A stretch of 64,000 nucleotides of DNA from Neolewinella litorea. GTDB taxonomy: Bacteria > Bacteroidota > Bacteroidia > Chitinophagales > Saprospiraceae. The position numbers and the translations under genes were made by a program. The DNA lies in the NCBI RefSeq assembly GCF_004803465.1, contig NZ_SRSF01000002.1, positions 496,001 through 560,000 of the forward strand, in the 5' to 3' direction. Under the pieces are notes generated by a model. That model worked only from the letters and a program-made list of their open reading frames with translations, was not told where the DNA came from and did not search any database. This document shows positions 8,462-17,094 of the stretch, piece by piece. How positions within the stretch are numbered: the stretch's first letter is position 1; every line of letters starts with the position of its first letter.

Positions 8462-9154
8462 TCAGATAAACAATCTCCGCACCACCACCCGTAGTCCGAC
8501 CTGGTAGTAGTTGCGGTTGGCCAGGATGTCGGTGTCCGGCCGCAGGTTGCCGTTCAGGAAAAACTGAAAGGTGGGCTGGAAGCGGATGGCCCAGTCCGTC
8601 GACAATTTTCGATCGAATCCGATGCCCGTGATAAGCGAAAGTACCACCGGCCGGTAGCTGGCGTCGTCGGTCAGCAGTTCCGAACCGGTTTCGCCCCCAT
8701 CGGCAAAGGAGGTGCGGCGGGTCCGCGTCGCCAGGTGGTACTGCCCGGCCACGCCGAGCAGAAAAAGAGCGCGGTCTTTCTCCGTCACGTCCTGGTAGAA
8801 GTTGATCTCGAAGGGCAGCGTAAGGTAATGTCCCGTGACGCGGTCCGAGAAGGTGCCCCCTCCGCTCCCCGCACCCTCCTGTTCAAGCGACGCGTAGCCA
8901 ACCTGGGCGTAGCGGACGCCGGTGGTGTAGCCGATACGGTCTACCCGGCTTTCGTAGCTCAAACCTACCACGAAGCCAGCGGAGCCGGTCTCCAGGCTGT
9001 CCATACGGTTCAGCTGGTTAAAGGTGATGTTGTTGGTGCCGGAGATCCGCCGGTGATTGTAATGCGGGGAAAGCTCCAGCCCGAAGCTGCGCTCAAGGGT
9101 TTGGCCGGAAACGAGGGTGGAAGACAACAGGAAACAGATCAGCAGAAAGCGCAT
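8462..9154 (-). CDS. outer-membrane beta-barrel protein
   Basis: A 230-residue protein with a clear signal peptide (MRFLLICFLLSSTLVSGQ, 1-18). Alternating amphipathic strands follow (for example GYTTGVRYAQVGYAS and PVVLSLITGIGFDRKL), and the end NYYQVGLRVVVRRLFI is an aromatic/hydrophobic C-terminal strand. This is the PorT-like/OMP_b-brl_2 type common in Bacteroidetes. It is predicted to sit in the outer membrane. No transport or binding role can be named. Confidence 0.75.
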   Translation of the reverse strand: MRFLLICFLLSSTLVSGQTLERSFGLELSPHYNHRRISGTNNITFNQLNRMDSLETGSAGFVVGLSYESRVDRIGYTTGVRYAQVGYASLEQEGAGSGGGTFSDRVTGHYLTLPFEINFYQDVTEKDRALFLLGVAGQYHLATRTRRTSFADGGETGSELLTDDASYRPVVLSLITGIGFDRKLSTDWAIRFQPTFQFFLNGNLRPDTDILANRNYYQVGLRVVVRRLFI

Positions 9155-9234
9155 GCCGGAAGATTTGGCCCTATAACGCCGCCTGGTGGAAAAATGACCT
9201 ACTGGTAAGCCCAGACTTTAGTCTGCAAGCCGCA

Positions 9235-9801
9235 TTATTCCCCGGCCCCTCCCTCCGTGTCGGTCTGGAAGAAACTGAAGATCGTCTTTCCATACTTGCG
9301 CACCTCCGTGCACCGCTCGTCTTCGGTAAAATCGTGGTGGGGATTGTGCTCCAGCACGAACAGCCCGCCCGGTGCGAGCAGTCCGGCCTTGAACACCAGG
9401 TCGGGAAGCTCAGGAATATTGGGCAGGGGGTACGGCGGACCGGCAAAGATGTAGGTGTACGGCTGGCTTACGGGGCGCTCCAGAAAGCGGAAAACGTCCA
9501 TACGCAGGATCTGAATACAGTCTTCGACCCCGAGGGTAGCGACGGTTTGTTTGACGAAGGCCACCGCGGGCGGGTGCTTGTCGACGTAGGTCACGTCGCA
9601 GCAGCCGCGGCTGATCCACTCGTAGTCGTGACTGCCGGTACCACCGAAGAGGTCGAGCACGCGCTGGTCTTCGAAGTAAAGTCGGTTATTGAGCAGGTTG
9701 AACAGTCCTTCCTTGGCGTAATCGGTGGTCGGGCGGGTGGGCCAGTTGTCGGCGGGCGGATTGAAGCGGCGGCCCTTGAATTTCCCCGAAATGATACGCA
9801 T
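9235..9801 (-). CDS. rsmD: 16S rRNA (guanine966-N2)-methyltransferase RsmD family, variant catalytic motif
   Basis: A 188-residue SAM-dependent methyltransferase. The N-terminus MRIISGKFKGRR is the family hallmark and fixes ATG 9801. The SAM motif LDLFGGTGS is at 49-57 and the acidic YVDKHP at 72-77. The catalytic motif, normally (D/N)PPY, reads AGPPY at 120-124, so residue 121 is Gly (codon GGT) where an Asp is expected. The gene lies 22 bases after a DUF3822 gene, a typical Bacteroidetes pairing. By family it methylates G966 of 16S rRNA in small-subunit assembly; activity of this copy is uncertain because of the substitution. Confidence 0.83.
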   Translation of the reverse strand: MRIISGKFKGRRFNPPADNWPTRPTTDYAKEGLFNLLNNRLYFEDQRVLDLFGGTGSHDYEWISRGCCDVTYVDKHPPAVAFVKQTVATLGVEDCIQILRMDVFRFLERPVSQPYTYIFAGPPYPLPNIPELPDLVFKAGLLAPGGLFVLEHNPHHDFTEDERCTEVRKYGKTIFSFFQTDTEGGAGE

Positions 9802-9823
9802 GGCAGTAGGTTTTCGGCCGGGA

Positions 9824-10672
9824 TCAGCCCAGGCACAGCAGGTCGAAGTAGAGGTGGGGCGCCAGTCCGGAAAGTTCCGGCGGCGCGGCCGGCGGTGTCG
9901 GGTAGACACTGAACCGGACGTCCTCCACGTAGCGGTAAAACTGGTTGTAAAGTTCACCGCTGGCCGTTACGTCGCCGCTCAGGTACAGCGGCACCCGGTC
10001 GGGCGCGAATCCGCACTGGTCGTAGGCGAGCAGGAGGAAGTAAACGCCATCCTGCGAGTTGTCGTAGCGGAAGGTGTTGAAATATTCGAGGTTCCCGTTG
10101 CGGTGGCCGGCCAGGAACAGGCGGTTCTCGCGCACCGAGCAGGAGACGGACTCGTGCGCCAGGCGCCGCGACCGCCGGCCCCAGGCCGTGAGCAGTGCCC
10201 CGGCGTAATGCTGCGTACGCAGGGCGTGCAGCTGCTCTTCCGCGGCCGTGATGTGGTCGCGCTTGGCGGAGTAGATGAGTTCGCTGCCCAGTTCCTGGAA
10301 ATGCTCGTGGCGCACCTCATCGTCGAGGCCGACGACGGTGAGCTGCTCCAGATAGGCGGCCGGGTTGCCCGGGGTGTAGAGGGCTTCCGGCACCAGGGTC
10401 AGGACGGGCGTATCCCACGCCAGCACGGTTTTACCGTAGCGGGTCTCGCGCAGCCGGTCGTCGGCGGCGATGATGCGTTCCAGGGCGGCGGGCCAGGACT
10501 GTCGCTCCTCCCGGCCGAAGCTGTAGGAGCGGTAGGCCAGCAGCTGGTTCTGCGTGCGGTCACGGATGATATACGCAAAACTGTCCACCCCCGTAAGGAT
10601 GGACAGTTCGTAATCCTGCGTCCGGTCGCGCCGGAAGGCCGCGGAGGCTATGTCGTAGTTACTTACTCCCAA
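9824..10672 (-). CDS. DUF3822 family protein
   Basis: A 282-residue soluble protein of the Bacteroidetes family DUF3822, which has a distant actin/hexokinase-like ATPase fold. Recognisable features are the opening YELSILTGVDSFAYIIRD, the middle LIYSAKRDHI, and the late GNLEYFNTFRYDNSQDGVYF, a family signature. It overlaps the upstream gene by 10 bases and precedes rsmD by 22 bases. The conserved linkage to rsmD suggests a role near rRNA processing, but its biochemical function is unknown. Confidence 0.82.
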   Translation of the reverse strand: MGVSNYDIASAAFRRDRTQDYELSILTGVDSFAYIIRDRTQNQLLAYRSYSFGREERQSWPAALERIIAADDRLRETRYGKTVLAWDTPVLTLVPEALYTPGNPAAYLEQLTVVGLDDEVRHEHFQELGSELIYSAKRDHITAAEEQLHALRTQHYAGALLTAWGRRSRRLAHESVSCSVRENRLFLAGHRNGNLEYFNTFRYDNSQDGVYFLLLAYDQCGFAPDRVPLYLSGDVTASGELYNQFYRYVEDVRFSVYPTPPAAPPELSGLAPHLYFDLLCLG

Positions 10673-11244
10673 TTCCCCGCCAAGCTGGGCTTGCTGAGGT
10701 CACCGAACTTGAGCGGCGCGTTGGGGTCGTAGCGCTGGTCGTAGCGCTTGAAGCGGGCATCGGCGAAGCGGCCCATAAATTCCTTGTAGGGGATACCAAC
10801 CTGCACCACGGGTACCTTCGTCGACTGGTAGTCGATGGTATCGGCCGCGATATCGAAGCGGACATTGTCGGTATAGGGTACGATGTCGAGTTCGTCCAGG
10901 TTGATGCCCAGGGATTCCACGCTATCGATGGCCGGGGAATAAATCGTATCGTAGGCGGTGGCGGGGTCGAAATTCGGATCGTCGGGGTCGCCGATGATGC
11001 GTACTTCCATGAACCGACCGGTGCGCAACACCTGCTTCAGGGTATCGAAATTGGGGGCAAACACCCCGGTGATGTCACGGTACATTTCCTGCGTAGTCCG
11101 AATCGTCTTCAGCTTATCGGCAACCGCATCCTGACGGACCGCCCGCTCATCGGCGAAGGTGATGGGTTCTTCGATACTGCGGTAGAGCAGCCAGCCGAGG
11201 AAGAAGGCGAGGACCATAAAGGCCAGACTAAATATTTTACGCAT
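10663..11244 (-). CDS. membrane-anchored protein of unknown function
   Basis: A 193-residue protein with a single N-terminal membrane anchor (residues 4-22, FSLAFMVLAFFLGWLLY) and an acidic extracytoplasmic remainder containing DPDDPNFDPATAYDTIYSP. It is the first gene of the operon with DUF3822 and rsmD. A box reading TATACTTG (complement of 11264-11271, one mismatch to TAnnTTTG) lies 19 bases before the start, so this is probably the operon promoter. I do not recognise the function. Confidence 0.72.
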   Translation of the reverse strand: MRKIFSLAFMVLAFFLGWLLYRSIEEPITFADERAVRQDAVADKLKTIRTTQEMYRDITGVFAPNFDTLKQVLRTGRFMEVRIIGDPDDPNFDPATAYDTIYSPAIDSVESLGINLDELDIVPYTDNVRFDIAADTIDYQSTKVPVVQVGIPYKEFMGRFADARFKRYDQRYDPNAPLKFGDLSKPSLAGNWE

Positions 11245-11380
11245 CGTGAGCTGTTAGTTTGTGCAAGTATAAAACATTTCCCTTAAGCCGTGGAACCGGC
11301 CGGGGATAAATATACGCCGCAAAGATGCGGCCGCCGGTGCTTTTGGTGTGCGGGCGGCGCATTTTCTGTCGCGACCACCC

Positions 11381-11388
11381 TACCTTCG
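11381..11388 (+). promoter_or_regulatory. putative -7 box TACCTTCG of tsaD
   Basis: TACCTTCG matches the Bacteroidetes -7 element TAnnTTTG with one mismatch, 6 bases before the tsaD ATG. Transcription would start at or next to the start codon. Confidence 0.5.
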
Positions 11389-11394
11389 CGCCCC

Positions 11395-12387
11395 ATGCCC
11401 ACCATCCTCGCCATCGAATCCAGCTGCGACGACACCTCGGCCGCCGTGGTCCGCGACGGTGTCGTGCTCAGCAACGTCACCGCCGGCCAGGGCGTCCACG
11501 TTGAATACGGCGGCGTGGTACCCGAGTACGCCAGCCGGGCCCACCAGCGTAATATCGTGCCCACCGTCGAGGTAGCGCTCCGCCGCGCAGGGGTTTCGGG
11601 CGCGGACGTAGATGCCGTAGCCTTCACGTGGGGGCCGGGCCTCATCGGTTCCCTTATGGTAGGCGTCAGCTTCGCCAAGGCCTTTGCCCTCGCGCGCAAT
11701 ATCCCCCTCATCGAAGTAGACCATATGCAGGCCCACGTGCTGGCCCACTTTGCCGAAGACCCAAAACCGGAGTTCCCATTCCTCTGTCTGACCGTCTCCG
11801 GGGGCCACACCCAATTGGTAGTGGTGCATTCCCCCCTCGAGCAAGAGATCATCGGCCGCACGATCGACGACGCGGCCGGGGAGGCGTTCGATAAGTCGGG
11901 CAAGCTGCTCGGACTCCCCTACCCCGCCGGCCCTGAGATCGACAAACTCGCCGCCCTCGGCACGCCGGAACTGGATTTCGCGCAGCCCGATCCCGGCGGT
12001 CTGGATTTCAGTTTCAGCGGACTCAAGACGAGCATTCTTTACACCCTGCAGCGAAAAGCACGGGAGGAAGAAGATTACGTCCGACACCACCTCAACGACA
12101 TCTGCGCCTCCATCCAGGACGCCATCATCAGTACCCTGCTGCGCAAGCTCATCGCGGCCAGCGAACAGACCGGCCTGTCGCGCGTCGCCCTCGCCGGGGG
12201 CGTCTCCGCCAACCGGGAATTGCGGCAACGACTCGAGGCCACGGGAGCCGAGCGGGGCTGGCAGACCTTTGTTCCGCGCCTCGAATACTGCACCGACAAT
12301 GCGGCCATGATCGGGGTGACGGCCACCTTTCGCTACGAACGGGGTCTCTTCGCCGAACAGAGCATTGCCCCCGCCGCCAGGCTGTAG
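11395..12387 (+). CDS. tsaD: tRNA N6-adenosine threonylcarbamoyltransferase
   Basis: A 330-residue Kae1/TsaD enzyme that transfers threonylcarbamoyl to A37 of tRNAs reading ANN codons, working with TsaB and TsaE. The N-terminus MPTILAIESSCDDTSAAV is the family signature and fixes ATG 11395. The metal-binding HxxxH is His110 and His114 (DHMQAHVLAHF). The ATP-site segment SGGHTQLV, the sequence DDAAGEAFDKSGKLLGL and the late GGVSANRELR are all present. It is divergent from the DUF3822-rsmD operon and converges on the glycosyltransferase gene. Confidence 0.96.
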   Translation: MPTILAIESSCDDTSAAVVRDGVVLSNVTAGQGVHVEYGGVVPEYASRAHQRNIVPTVEVALRRAGVSGADVDAVAFTWGPGLIGSLMVGVSFAKAFALARNIPLIEVDHMQAHVLAHFAEDPKPEFPFLCLTVSGGHTQLVVVHSPLEQEIIGRTIDDAAGEAFDKSGKLLGLPYPAGPEIDKLAALGTPELDFAQPDPGGLDFSFSGLKTSILYTLQRKAREEEDYVRHHLNDICASIQDAIISTLLRKLIAASEQTGLSRVALAGGVSANRELRQRLEATGAERGWQTFVPRLEYCTDNAAMIGVTATFRYERGLFAEQSIAPAARL

Positions 12388-12395
12388 CTTCTCGC

Positions 12396-13535
12396 TCAGG
12401 CAGGGGGCCGCCCTTTCCACCCTGCGCGAAGGCCGAGCAGAGCGGCCGAACCTACACCAACCAGATAGAACGGGTACAACAGCTGCGCGGCAGCGTACCA
12501 CCGCAGCAGTCCGGGATGACCATAATGGCGGCATACCGCCCGCAGCAGCCGAAGATCGATTCCGGCCTTAATGGCCCAGGCCAGCAGTCCGCCGAGTGCA
12601 AACCGCCAGTCCCAAAAGCCAAATAAAAGGCCCAACAACACCCCCAGCGAAGTGAGGTACGCCAGGACCTGTGCCTGCTTCAGGGCCTCGCTGCCGTAGT
12701 GGCCCGCCTTGCCCGCCCACCGCAGTCGCTGGTCCCAGAGGGCGCGCCAGCCGCCTACGGGGCGTGTATCCACCAGGCCCCTTGCCTGCGCGGAGACGGC
12801 GACGGTGAATCGTCCGTCGGCCACAAATTTGTGCAGGAGCAACACATCGTCGCCCGAAGGCAGGTGATCCACCCCGGCGTAGCCGTTCACGGCGGTGAAG
12901 GCCGCACGGCGGAAGGCAAAGTTCGCTCCGTTGGCCAGGGCGGGGGTACCGGCAGCCACGGTCGCCGCGGTGAAAAGTTGGTAGGCGGCCAGGTCGAGTG
13001 CCTGAAAGCCCTCGCAGAAGTTGCGGGCGGGCGTCACGAAGACGGGCCCCAGCACCACGTCGGCTCCCCCCACGAATTCATCGGCGAGGGTGGAAAGCCA
13101 AGTCGGCGGGCAACGGCAGTCGGCGTCGGTGGTTACGATTACCTCCGACCGGGCGTGCGCAATGCCCAGTTGCAGCGCGGCCTTTTTATAGGCCCTGGTA
13201 TCCGGTGCGGGGGGGTGGTCGCGGAGCCGGAGGACCCGGATGTTTGTGTTGGTCGGTACGGCACCCGCGGCCCCGCCATCCTCGGAATGGTCGTCTACCA
13301 GGATGATCTCGTAGCGGTCGGCGGGATAGTCCTGCGCCAGCAAATCGGTCACCAGGCCGGGGAGGTGAGGGGCTTCGTTGCGAAAAGGTACCACCACGGC
13401 AAGCGTGGGCAGCGGGCGGTGGAGCGGACGGGTTGCGGGGCGGTGGGCCTGGTGCCAGAACCGGAGGTTGCGGCGTTGCCAGAGCAGGTAGAGGAGGGAC
13501 AGCAGGGGCGGACCGGCCGCGAGCCAGCCGAACAC
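12396..13535 (-). CDS. family 2 glycosyltransferase, membrane-associated
   Basis: A 379-residue GT-A fold glycosyltransferase. It has an N-terminal hydrophobic segment, then VVVPFRNEAPHL, the nucleotide-sugar motif LVDDHS (Asp81-Asp82), TTDADC at 135-140, GDD at 228-230 and the processive-type QRLRW at 269-273, followed by three or four C-terminal membrane helices. The pattern resembles cellulose synthase/HAS-like enzymes and polyprenyl-sugar transferases. Sugar and acceptor are unknown. The start is GTG 13535, directly after the TAG stop of the upstream gene, so the two are co-transcribed. Confidence 0.88.
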   Translation of the reverse strand: MFGWLAAGPPLLSLLYLLWQRRNLRFWHQAHRPATRPLHRPLPTLAVVVPFRNEAPHLPGLVTDLLAQDYPADRYEIILVDDHSEDGGAAGAVPTNTNIRVLRLRDHPPAPDTRAYKKAALQLGIAHARSEVIVTTDADCRCPPTWLSTLADEFVGGADVVLGPVFVTPARNFCEGFQALDLAAYQLFTAATVAAGTPALANGANFAFRRAAFTAVNGYAGVDHLPSGDDVLLLHKFVADGRFTVAVSAQARGLVDTRPVGGWRALWDQRLRWAGKAGHYGSEALKQAQVLAYLTSLGVLLGLLFGFWDWRFALGGLLAWAIKAGIDLRLLRAVCRHYGHPGLLRWYAAAQLLYPFYLVGVGSAALLGLRAGWKGRPPA

Positions 13536-14015
13536 CTATTTGAAGTACTCGTCGTAGCCGGGCTCGTCGCGGCGGCGCGGGGTGGGCGGCGGCGGCAGTT
13601 CCTCGTAGTGGGTATCGATGTCGAGGGGTTCCTCGTTCACTTCCTCGTAGTCTACCCACTTGCCATTGCGGCGGATATCGGCCTCGCGGCGGGCTTCCTT
13701 GACCTTTTTCTTGAACAGGGCCATGCCCAGAAAGTACAGGAACACGAAGGGATACAGCACCACGGTGGCGCCGGCGGCGAGTAGACCGTAGATCGGGTTG
13801 CGGTCGAAGAGTTTCTTGATGCCCTTGAGGTAGTTCAGGACCACCTTGTAATCGATGATCAGCGCGGCGATCAGGATGAGCGGCGAGAACCGGTAAAGCA
13901 TGGCGATGAGCCAGCCCACGAGGGTGAACAGGAAATAGAGCACCACGATCGTGATAATGATGCTGGCCACGGTGCCGACCGGCGAGCGATCGAAGGGAGA
14001 GCGGTAAGTTGCCAT
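13536..14015 (-). CDS. small membrane protein of unknown function
   Basis: A 159-residue protein (start MATYRSPFDRSPVG, ATG 14015; an in-frame ATG at 14039 would add eight residues). It has two or three hydrophobic segments (VASIIITIVVLYFLFTLVG, LILIAALIIDY, VLYPFVFLYFLGMALF) and then a cytoplasmic charged tail with proline-rich ELPPPPTPRRRDEPG. It abuts the glycosyltransferase start codon, which suggests a shared envelope-polysaccharide function. The family is not recognised. Confidence 0.7.
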   Translation of the reverse strand: MATYRSPFDRSPVGTVASIIITIVVLYFLFTLVGWLIAMLYRFSPLILIAALIIDYKVVLNYLKGIKKLFDRNPIYGLLAAGATVVLYPFVFLYFLGMALFKKKVKEARREADIRRNGKWVDYEEVNEEPLDIDTHYEELPPPPTPRRRDEPGYDEYFK

Positions 14016-14153
14016 GCGAGGTAAACGGATGAGCCGCACGCGGGGTTGGCGAAGGAAAGGCCGGGGCGGGGCTTTTTCGGCGGAATGGCGGTATTATTCG
14101 AGCAATACCCTCCACCCGTCGCCGGCGGGACGGGTGGTGCCACCCGTAAGCCC

Positions 14154-14161
14154 TAAATTTG
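14154..14161 (+). promoter_or_regulatory. putative -7 box TAAATTTG of the TlpA-like gene
   Basis: TAAATTTG is an exact match to TAnnTTTG and ends 4 bases before the ATG at 14166. This predicts a leaderless or nearly leaderless mRNA. Confidence 0.6.
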
Positions 14162-14165
14162 CGGC

Positions 14166-15515
14166 ATGCGTTTGACCCTGACCCTATTCGGCCTCCTGGC
14201 CGCCGCCCTGCTAAGCGCGCAACGTACGAGCACCCTGACGGCCCGCGTCGACGGGTGCTCCGCGGCCCCACAGTTGTTTGACTTCACGGGTGCCGGCTTC
14301 GAAGCGGAAACCACCCTCGAGGAAATTGAGCCTGGCGTTTACCGCACCACCCTGCGACTGCTGGAACCGCGCTTCCTCTACCTGGGCACTTCGGGAGCCG
14401 ACGTACTACCGGTCATCGTGGGCGCGGAGGAGACCCTGACGGTCACCGGAAAGTGCGGCCAATTCCGCAAAGCGGAGATCGCCGGCAGCCCGATCAATAC
14501 CGCCTACCTCGACCTCAAAGAAACTTTCGACGCCTTCCACGAACGCTACACCACCTTGCAGCAGGACATCGAGGTAATCCGCGACGCGCGCGTCAACGAG
14601 GAAGGACGGGAGATGATGCGCGAACTGGACGCGGAAAAGGAGGCCCTCGTGCACCGACTGACCGCGGAGCACCCCCTCCTGGGCCGCATCGCCAGTCTGA
14701 ACACCTACCTGAGCTACTACTCCGCCGACAGCGGCCGCTACGCCAACCCGCTGGAGCACTACGTCGATACCTACTTCCGCTTTGTGGACTTCACCGATCC
14801 CGGCTACGGGCAATTGGCCTGGACCTACGAGGCGGGCCGCAGCTTCGCCAGCAACCTTACGCAGAACCTCGACGGCAACCAGCTGGCCGAGGCCGTACTT
14901 ACCCAGACCGGCCGCTGGCCGACCGGCAGCCGCGCCCGCTTTCTCGCGCGCAGTGGTGCCCTCGCGGCCCTCTTGCCCGTAAAGCACCCCGCGGCCGGTG
15001 CCGTCGCCGACCAACTCGTGGCGGAGTACGCCACCGTCTTCCCGGCCCCCGTGGCCACCCTGCAACGACAGGCGGACGCCCTGCGGAGTTTCCTCATCGG
15101 CGCTACCGCCCCCGAATTTACGGGCCTTACCCCGGAGGGCGATTCCCTGCAGCTGAAGAGCCTGCGCGGCAATTACGTCCTGCTGGATTTCTGGGCCAGC
15201 TGGTGCGGCCCCTGCCGCCGCGAAAATCCCAACGTGGTACGGATGTATGAGAAATTCCGGGACCGCGGTTTCGAGATCCTGGGCATCAGCCTCGACGACC
15301 GCCGCGAACGCTGGTTGCAGGCCATCGCGGCCGACAAGCTGACGTGGCGCCACGTTTCCGACCTGAAGGGATGGCGCAGCGACCTGGCACAGCTGTACGG
15401 CGTCACCAGCATTCCCCAGACGGTACTGCTCGATCCCCAGGGCAAGATCGTGGCGCGCAACCTCCGAGGGGCCGACCTGGAACGAAAACTGCAAGAGATA
15501 CTCGGTGCCCGGTAG
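14166..15515 (+). CDS. TlpA-like periplasmic thioredoxin-fold protein
   Basis: A 449-residue exported protein with a signal peptide (MRLTLTLFGLLAAALLSAQ). An N-terminal DUF4369-like beta region is followed by a helical middle. The C-terminal AhpC/TSA-type thioredoxin domain starts near residue 310 and has the redox motif WCGPC (Cys347 and Cys350) and the cis-proline segment VTSIPQTVLLDPQGKIV. The architecture is that of Bacteroidetes TlpA/ResA-like disulfide reductases, acting in periplasmic thiol redox or cytochrome maturation. The partner is unknown. The lspA gene follows by 33 bases but has its own promoter box. Confidence 0.86.
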   Translation: MRLTLTLFGLLAAALLSAQRTSTLTARVDGCSAAPQLFDFTGAGFEAETTLEEIEPGVYRTTLRLLEPRFLYLGTSGADVLPVIVGAEETLTVTGKCGQFRKAEIAGSPINTAYLDLKETFDAFHERYTTLQQDIEVIRDARVNEEGREMMRELDAEKEALVHRLTAEHPLLGRIASLNTYLSYYSADSGRYANPLEHYVDTYFRFVDFTDPGYGQLAWTYEAGRSFASNLTQNLDGNQLAEAVLTQTGRWPTGSRARFLARSGALAALLPVKHPAAGAVADQLVAEYATVFPAPVATLQRQADALRSFLIGATAPEFTGLTPEGDSLQLKSLRGNYVLLDFWASWCGPCRRENPNVVRMYEKFRDRGFEILGISLDDRRERWLQAIAADKLTWRHVSDLKGWRSDLAQLYGVTSIPQTVLLDPQGKIVARNLRGADLERKLQEILGAR

Positions 15516-15535
15516 TCGGCTAGCCGTTCAGGAGC

Positions 15536-15543
15536 TAACTTTG
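15536..15543 (+). promoter_or_regulatory. putative -7 box TAACTTTG of lspA
   Basis: TAACTTTG matches TAnnTTTG exactly, 5 bases before the lspA ATG. A start site about five bases downstream would coincide with the A of the ATG. Confidence 0.6.
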
Positions 15544-15548
15544 TCCGA

Positions 15549-16067
15549 ATGAAAACTTTTAAATCGCGGCTGATCGTCGTGCTCGTTGTGGTAGGGGTCA
15601 CCGTTGGGTTGGACCAGTGGACCAAGTACCTCGCCACCGTGCACCTCCAGGGGGAACCCGATCAGTTCTACTTCGGCGATGTGCTCCGCCTGACCCACGT
15701 CCATAATACGGGCGCCTTTCTAAGCATCGGCTCCGGTCTCAACGATTTCTGGCGGCCCCTGCTGCTCAACCTGTTCCCGGCCCTGCTGCTCGTGGCCCTG
15801 CTCTACTACATCTTCAAGGAGAAGTTCCTCAACGGCTGGCAGGTCATTGCCCTGGCGCTCATCGTCGGGGGTGGCCTCAGCAACATCGTCGACCGGCTGC
15901 TCTACGGCCACGTGGTCGACATGCTTCACCTCAAGGCGTTCGGATTGCAGACGGGCATTTTCAACGTAGCGGATATGGCCATCATGGCCGGTATGTTCAT
16001 CATGCTGCCGTTCGCCCTGCGCCCCGCCCCGGCGGAGGAAAGCGAGGAGCGGGAGACCGTTCGCTAG
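15549..16067 (+). CDS. lspA: lipoprotein signal peptidase (signal peptidase II)
   Basis: A 172-residue inner-membrane aspartic protease that cuts the signal peptide of prolipoproteins after diacylglyceryl transfer. Four membrane helices are visible. Conserved motifs are LDQWTK (21-26), HNTGAFLSIG (52-61), SNIVDR with catalytic Asp115, VVDM, and FNVADM with catalytic Asp142. Its substrates in this window would include the GldK lipoprotein and the YCII lipoprotein. The last base is 6 bases from the convergent queG stop. Confidence 0.95.
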   Translation: MKTFKSRLIVVLVVVGVTVGLDQWTKYLATVHLQGEPDQFYFGDVLRLTHVHNTGAFLSIGSGLNDFWRPLLLNLFPALLLVALLYYIFKEKFLNGWQVIALALIVGGGLSNIVDRLLYGHVVDMLHLKAFGLQTGIFNVADMAIMAGMFIMLPFALRPAPAEESEERETVR

Positions 16068-16073
16068 GTAACC

Positions 16074-17027
16074 TTACGCTTCCGTGTCGCCTTCCGGTTT
16101 TGCTTCCAGGAAATCAATGTTGCGGCGCAGCCCACTGAATTTGGTGCGCTTGACCGCCGATTTCTGAAAGACCCGCCGGAACACTTCCTCGGTCATCTCC
16201 TTCCACTCCCGTTCGCCCATTCCGGGCAGGTCGGGGTGGGGTTCGAAGGCGGGTTCCCGGTGCGGTTCGCTGAAGCGATTCCAGGGACACACTTCCTGGC
16301 AGATATCACAGCCGAAGGCCCAGCCTTCCATGCGGCCGGCGAATTCTTCGGGGATGGCCTCGCGCAATTCGATGGTTAGGTAGCTGATGCATTTGCTGCC
16401 GTCGACCACGTAGCCGCTGGGGCTGATCGCCCCGGTAGGACAGGCTTCTATGCAGCGCGTGCAGGTGCCGCAGTGGTCGCGGATGCCGGCATCCGTGGCG
16501 GGGGCCAGATCGGAGATGAGCTCAGCGAGAAAAAAGTAGCTGCCGGCCCTGGGGTTCAGCAGGAGGGTGTTCTTGCCCGTCCAGCCCGTTCCGGCGCGGG
16601 CGGCCCAGTCGCGCTCCAGCACCGGGGCGCTGTCGACGAACACCCGTCCGTCGATGGGCGCACCCAGAGTGTCCTCCAGGCGGGCCACCAATTCGCGCAG
16701 TTTGGCCCGCACCACGCGGTGGTAGTCTTCTCCGTAGGCGTAGCGGGCGAGCTTGGGTGCTTCGCGGCTCGGTGTATCGTCGGCGGGAAAGTAATTGTAG
16801 AGCAGGGAAACCACCGACCGGGCGCCGGGTACCAGCTTGGTAGGGTCTACCCGCTTGTCAAAGTGGTTCTCCATCCAGTGCATGGTGCCGTGGTAGCCGG
16901 CGTTCAGCCACGCTTCCAGGCGGCGTTCCTCGGGTTCCATGCGCTCGGCCCGGGCGATTCCCACGAATCCAAAGCCCAGTTCGTAGGCAGTCGTCTTGAT
17001 GAGGGTGGCCAGTTGCGTCGGGTTCAT
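16074..17027 (-). CDS. queG: epoxyqueuosine reductase
   Basis: A 317-residue cobalamin- and iron-sulfur-dependent enzyme that reduces epoxyqueuosine to queuosine in tRNA with GUN anticodons. The two ferredoxin-type clusters are CGTCTRCIEACPTGAI and CDICQEVCPWN. The DUF1730 N-terminal part (GFVGIARAERMEPEERRL) and the active-site region FVDSAPVLERDWAARAGTGW are intact. The length is in the normal range. ATG 17027 follows a terminator hairpin, so queG is transcribed separately from gldK. Confidence 0.94.
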   Translation of the reverse strand: MNPTQLATLIKTTAYELGFGFVGIARAERMEPEERRLEAWLNAGYHGTMHWMENHFDKRVDPTKLVPGARSVVSLLYNYFPADDTPSREAPKLARYAYGEDYHRVVRAKLRELVARLEDTLGAPIDGRVFVDSAPVLERDWAARAGTGWTGKNTLLLNPRAGSYFFLAELISDLAPATDAGIRDHCGTCTRCIEACPTGAISPSGYVVDGSKCISYLTIELREAIPEEFAGRMEGWAFGCDICQEVCPWNRFSEPHREPAFEPHPDLPGMGEREWKEMTEEVFRRVFQKSAVKRTKFSGLRRNIDFLEAKPEGDTEA

Positions 17028-17033
17028 GGGCGT

Positions 17034-17071
17034 AAAACAGAACGGCCGCCCCGGGTATCGGAGCGGCCGTT
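17034..17071 (-). terminator. terminator after gldK
   Basis: The 9-bp arms AACGGCCGC (17041-17049) and GCGGCCGTT (17063-17071) pair perfectly. On the minus strand the hairpin is followed by CTGTTTT. It lies 23 bases downstream of the gldK stop and separates it from queG. Confidence 0.65.
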
Positions 17072-17094
17072 CAAAGGTATGCGCTGTTGGGTTG

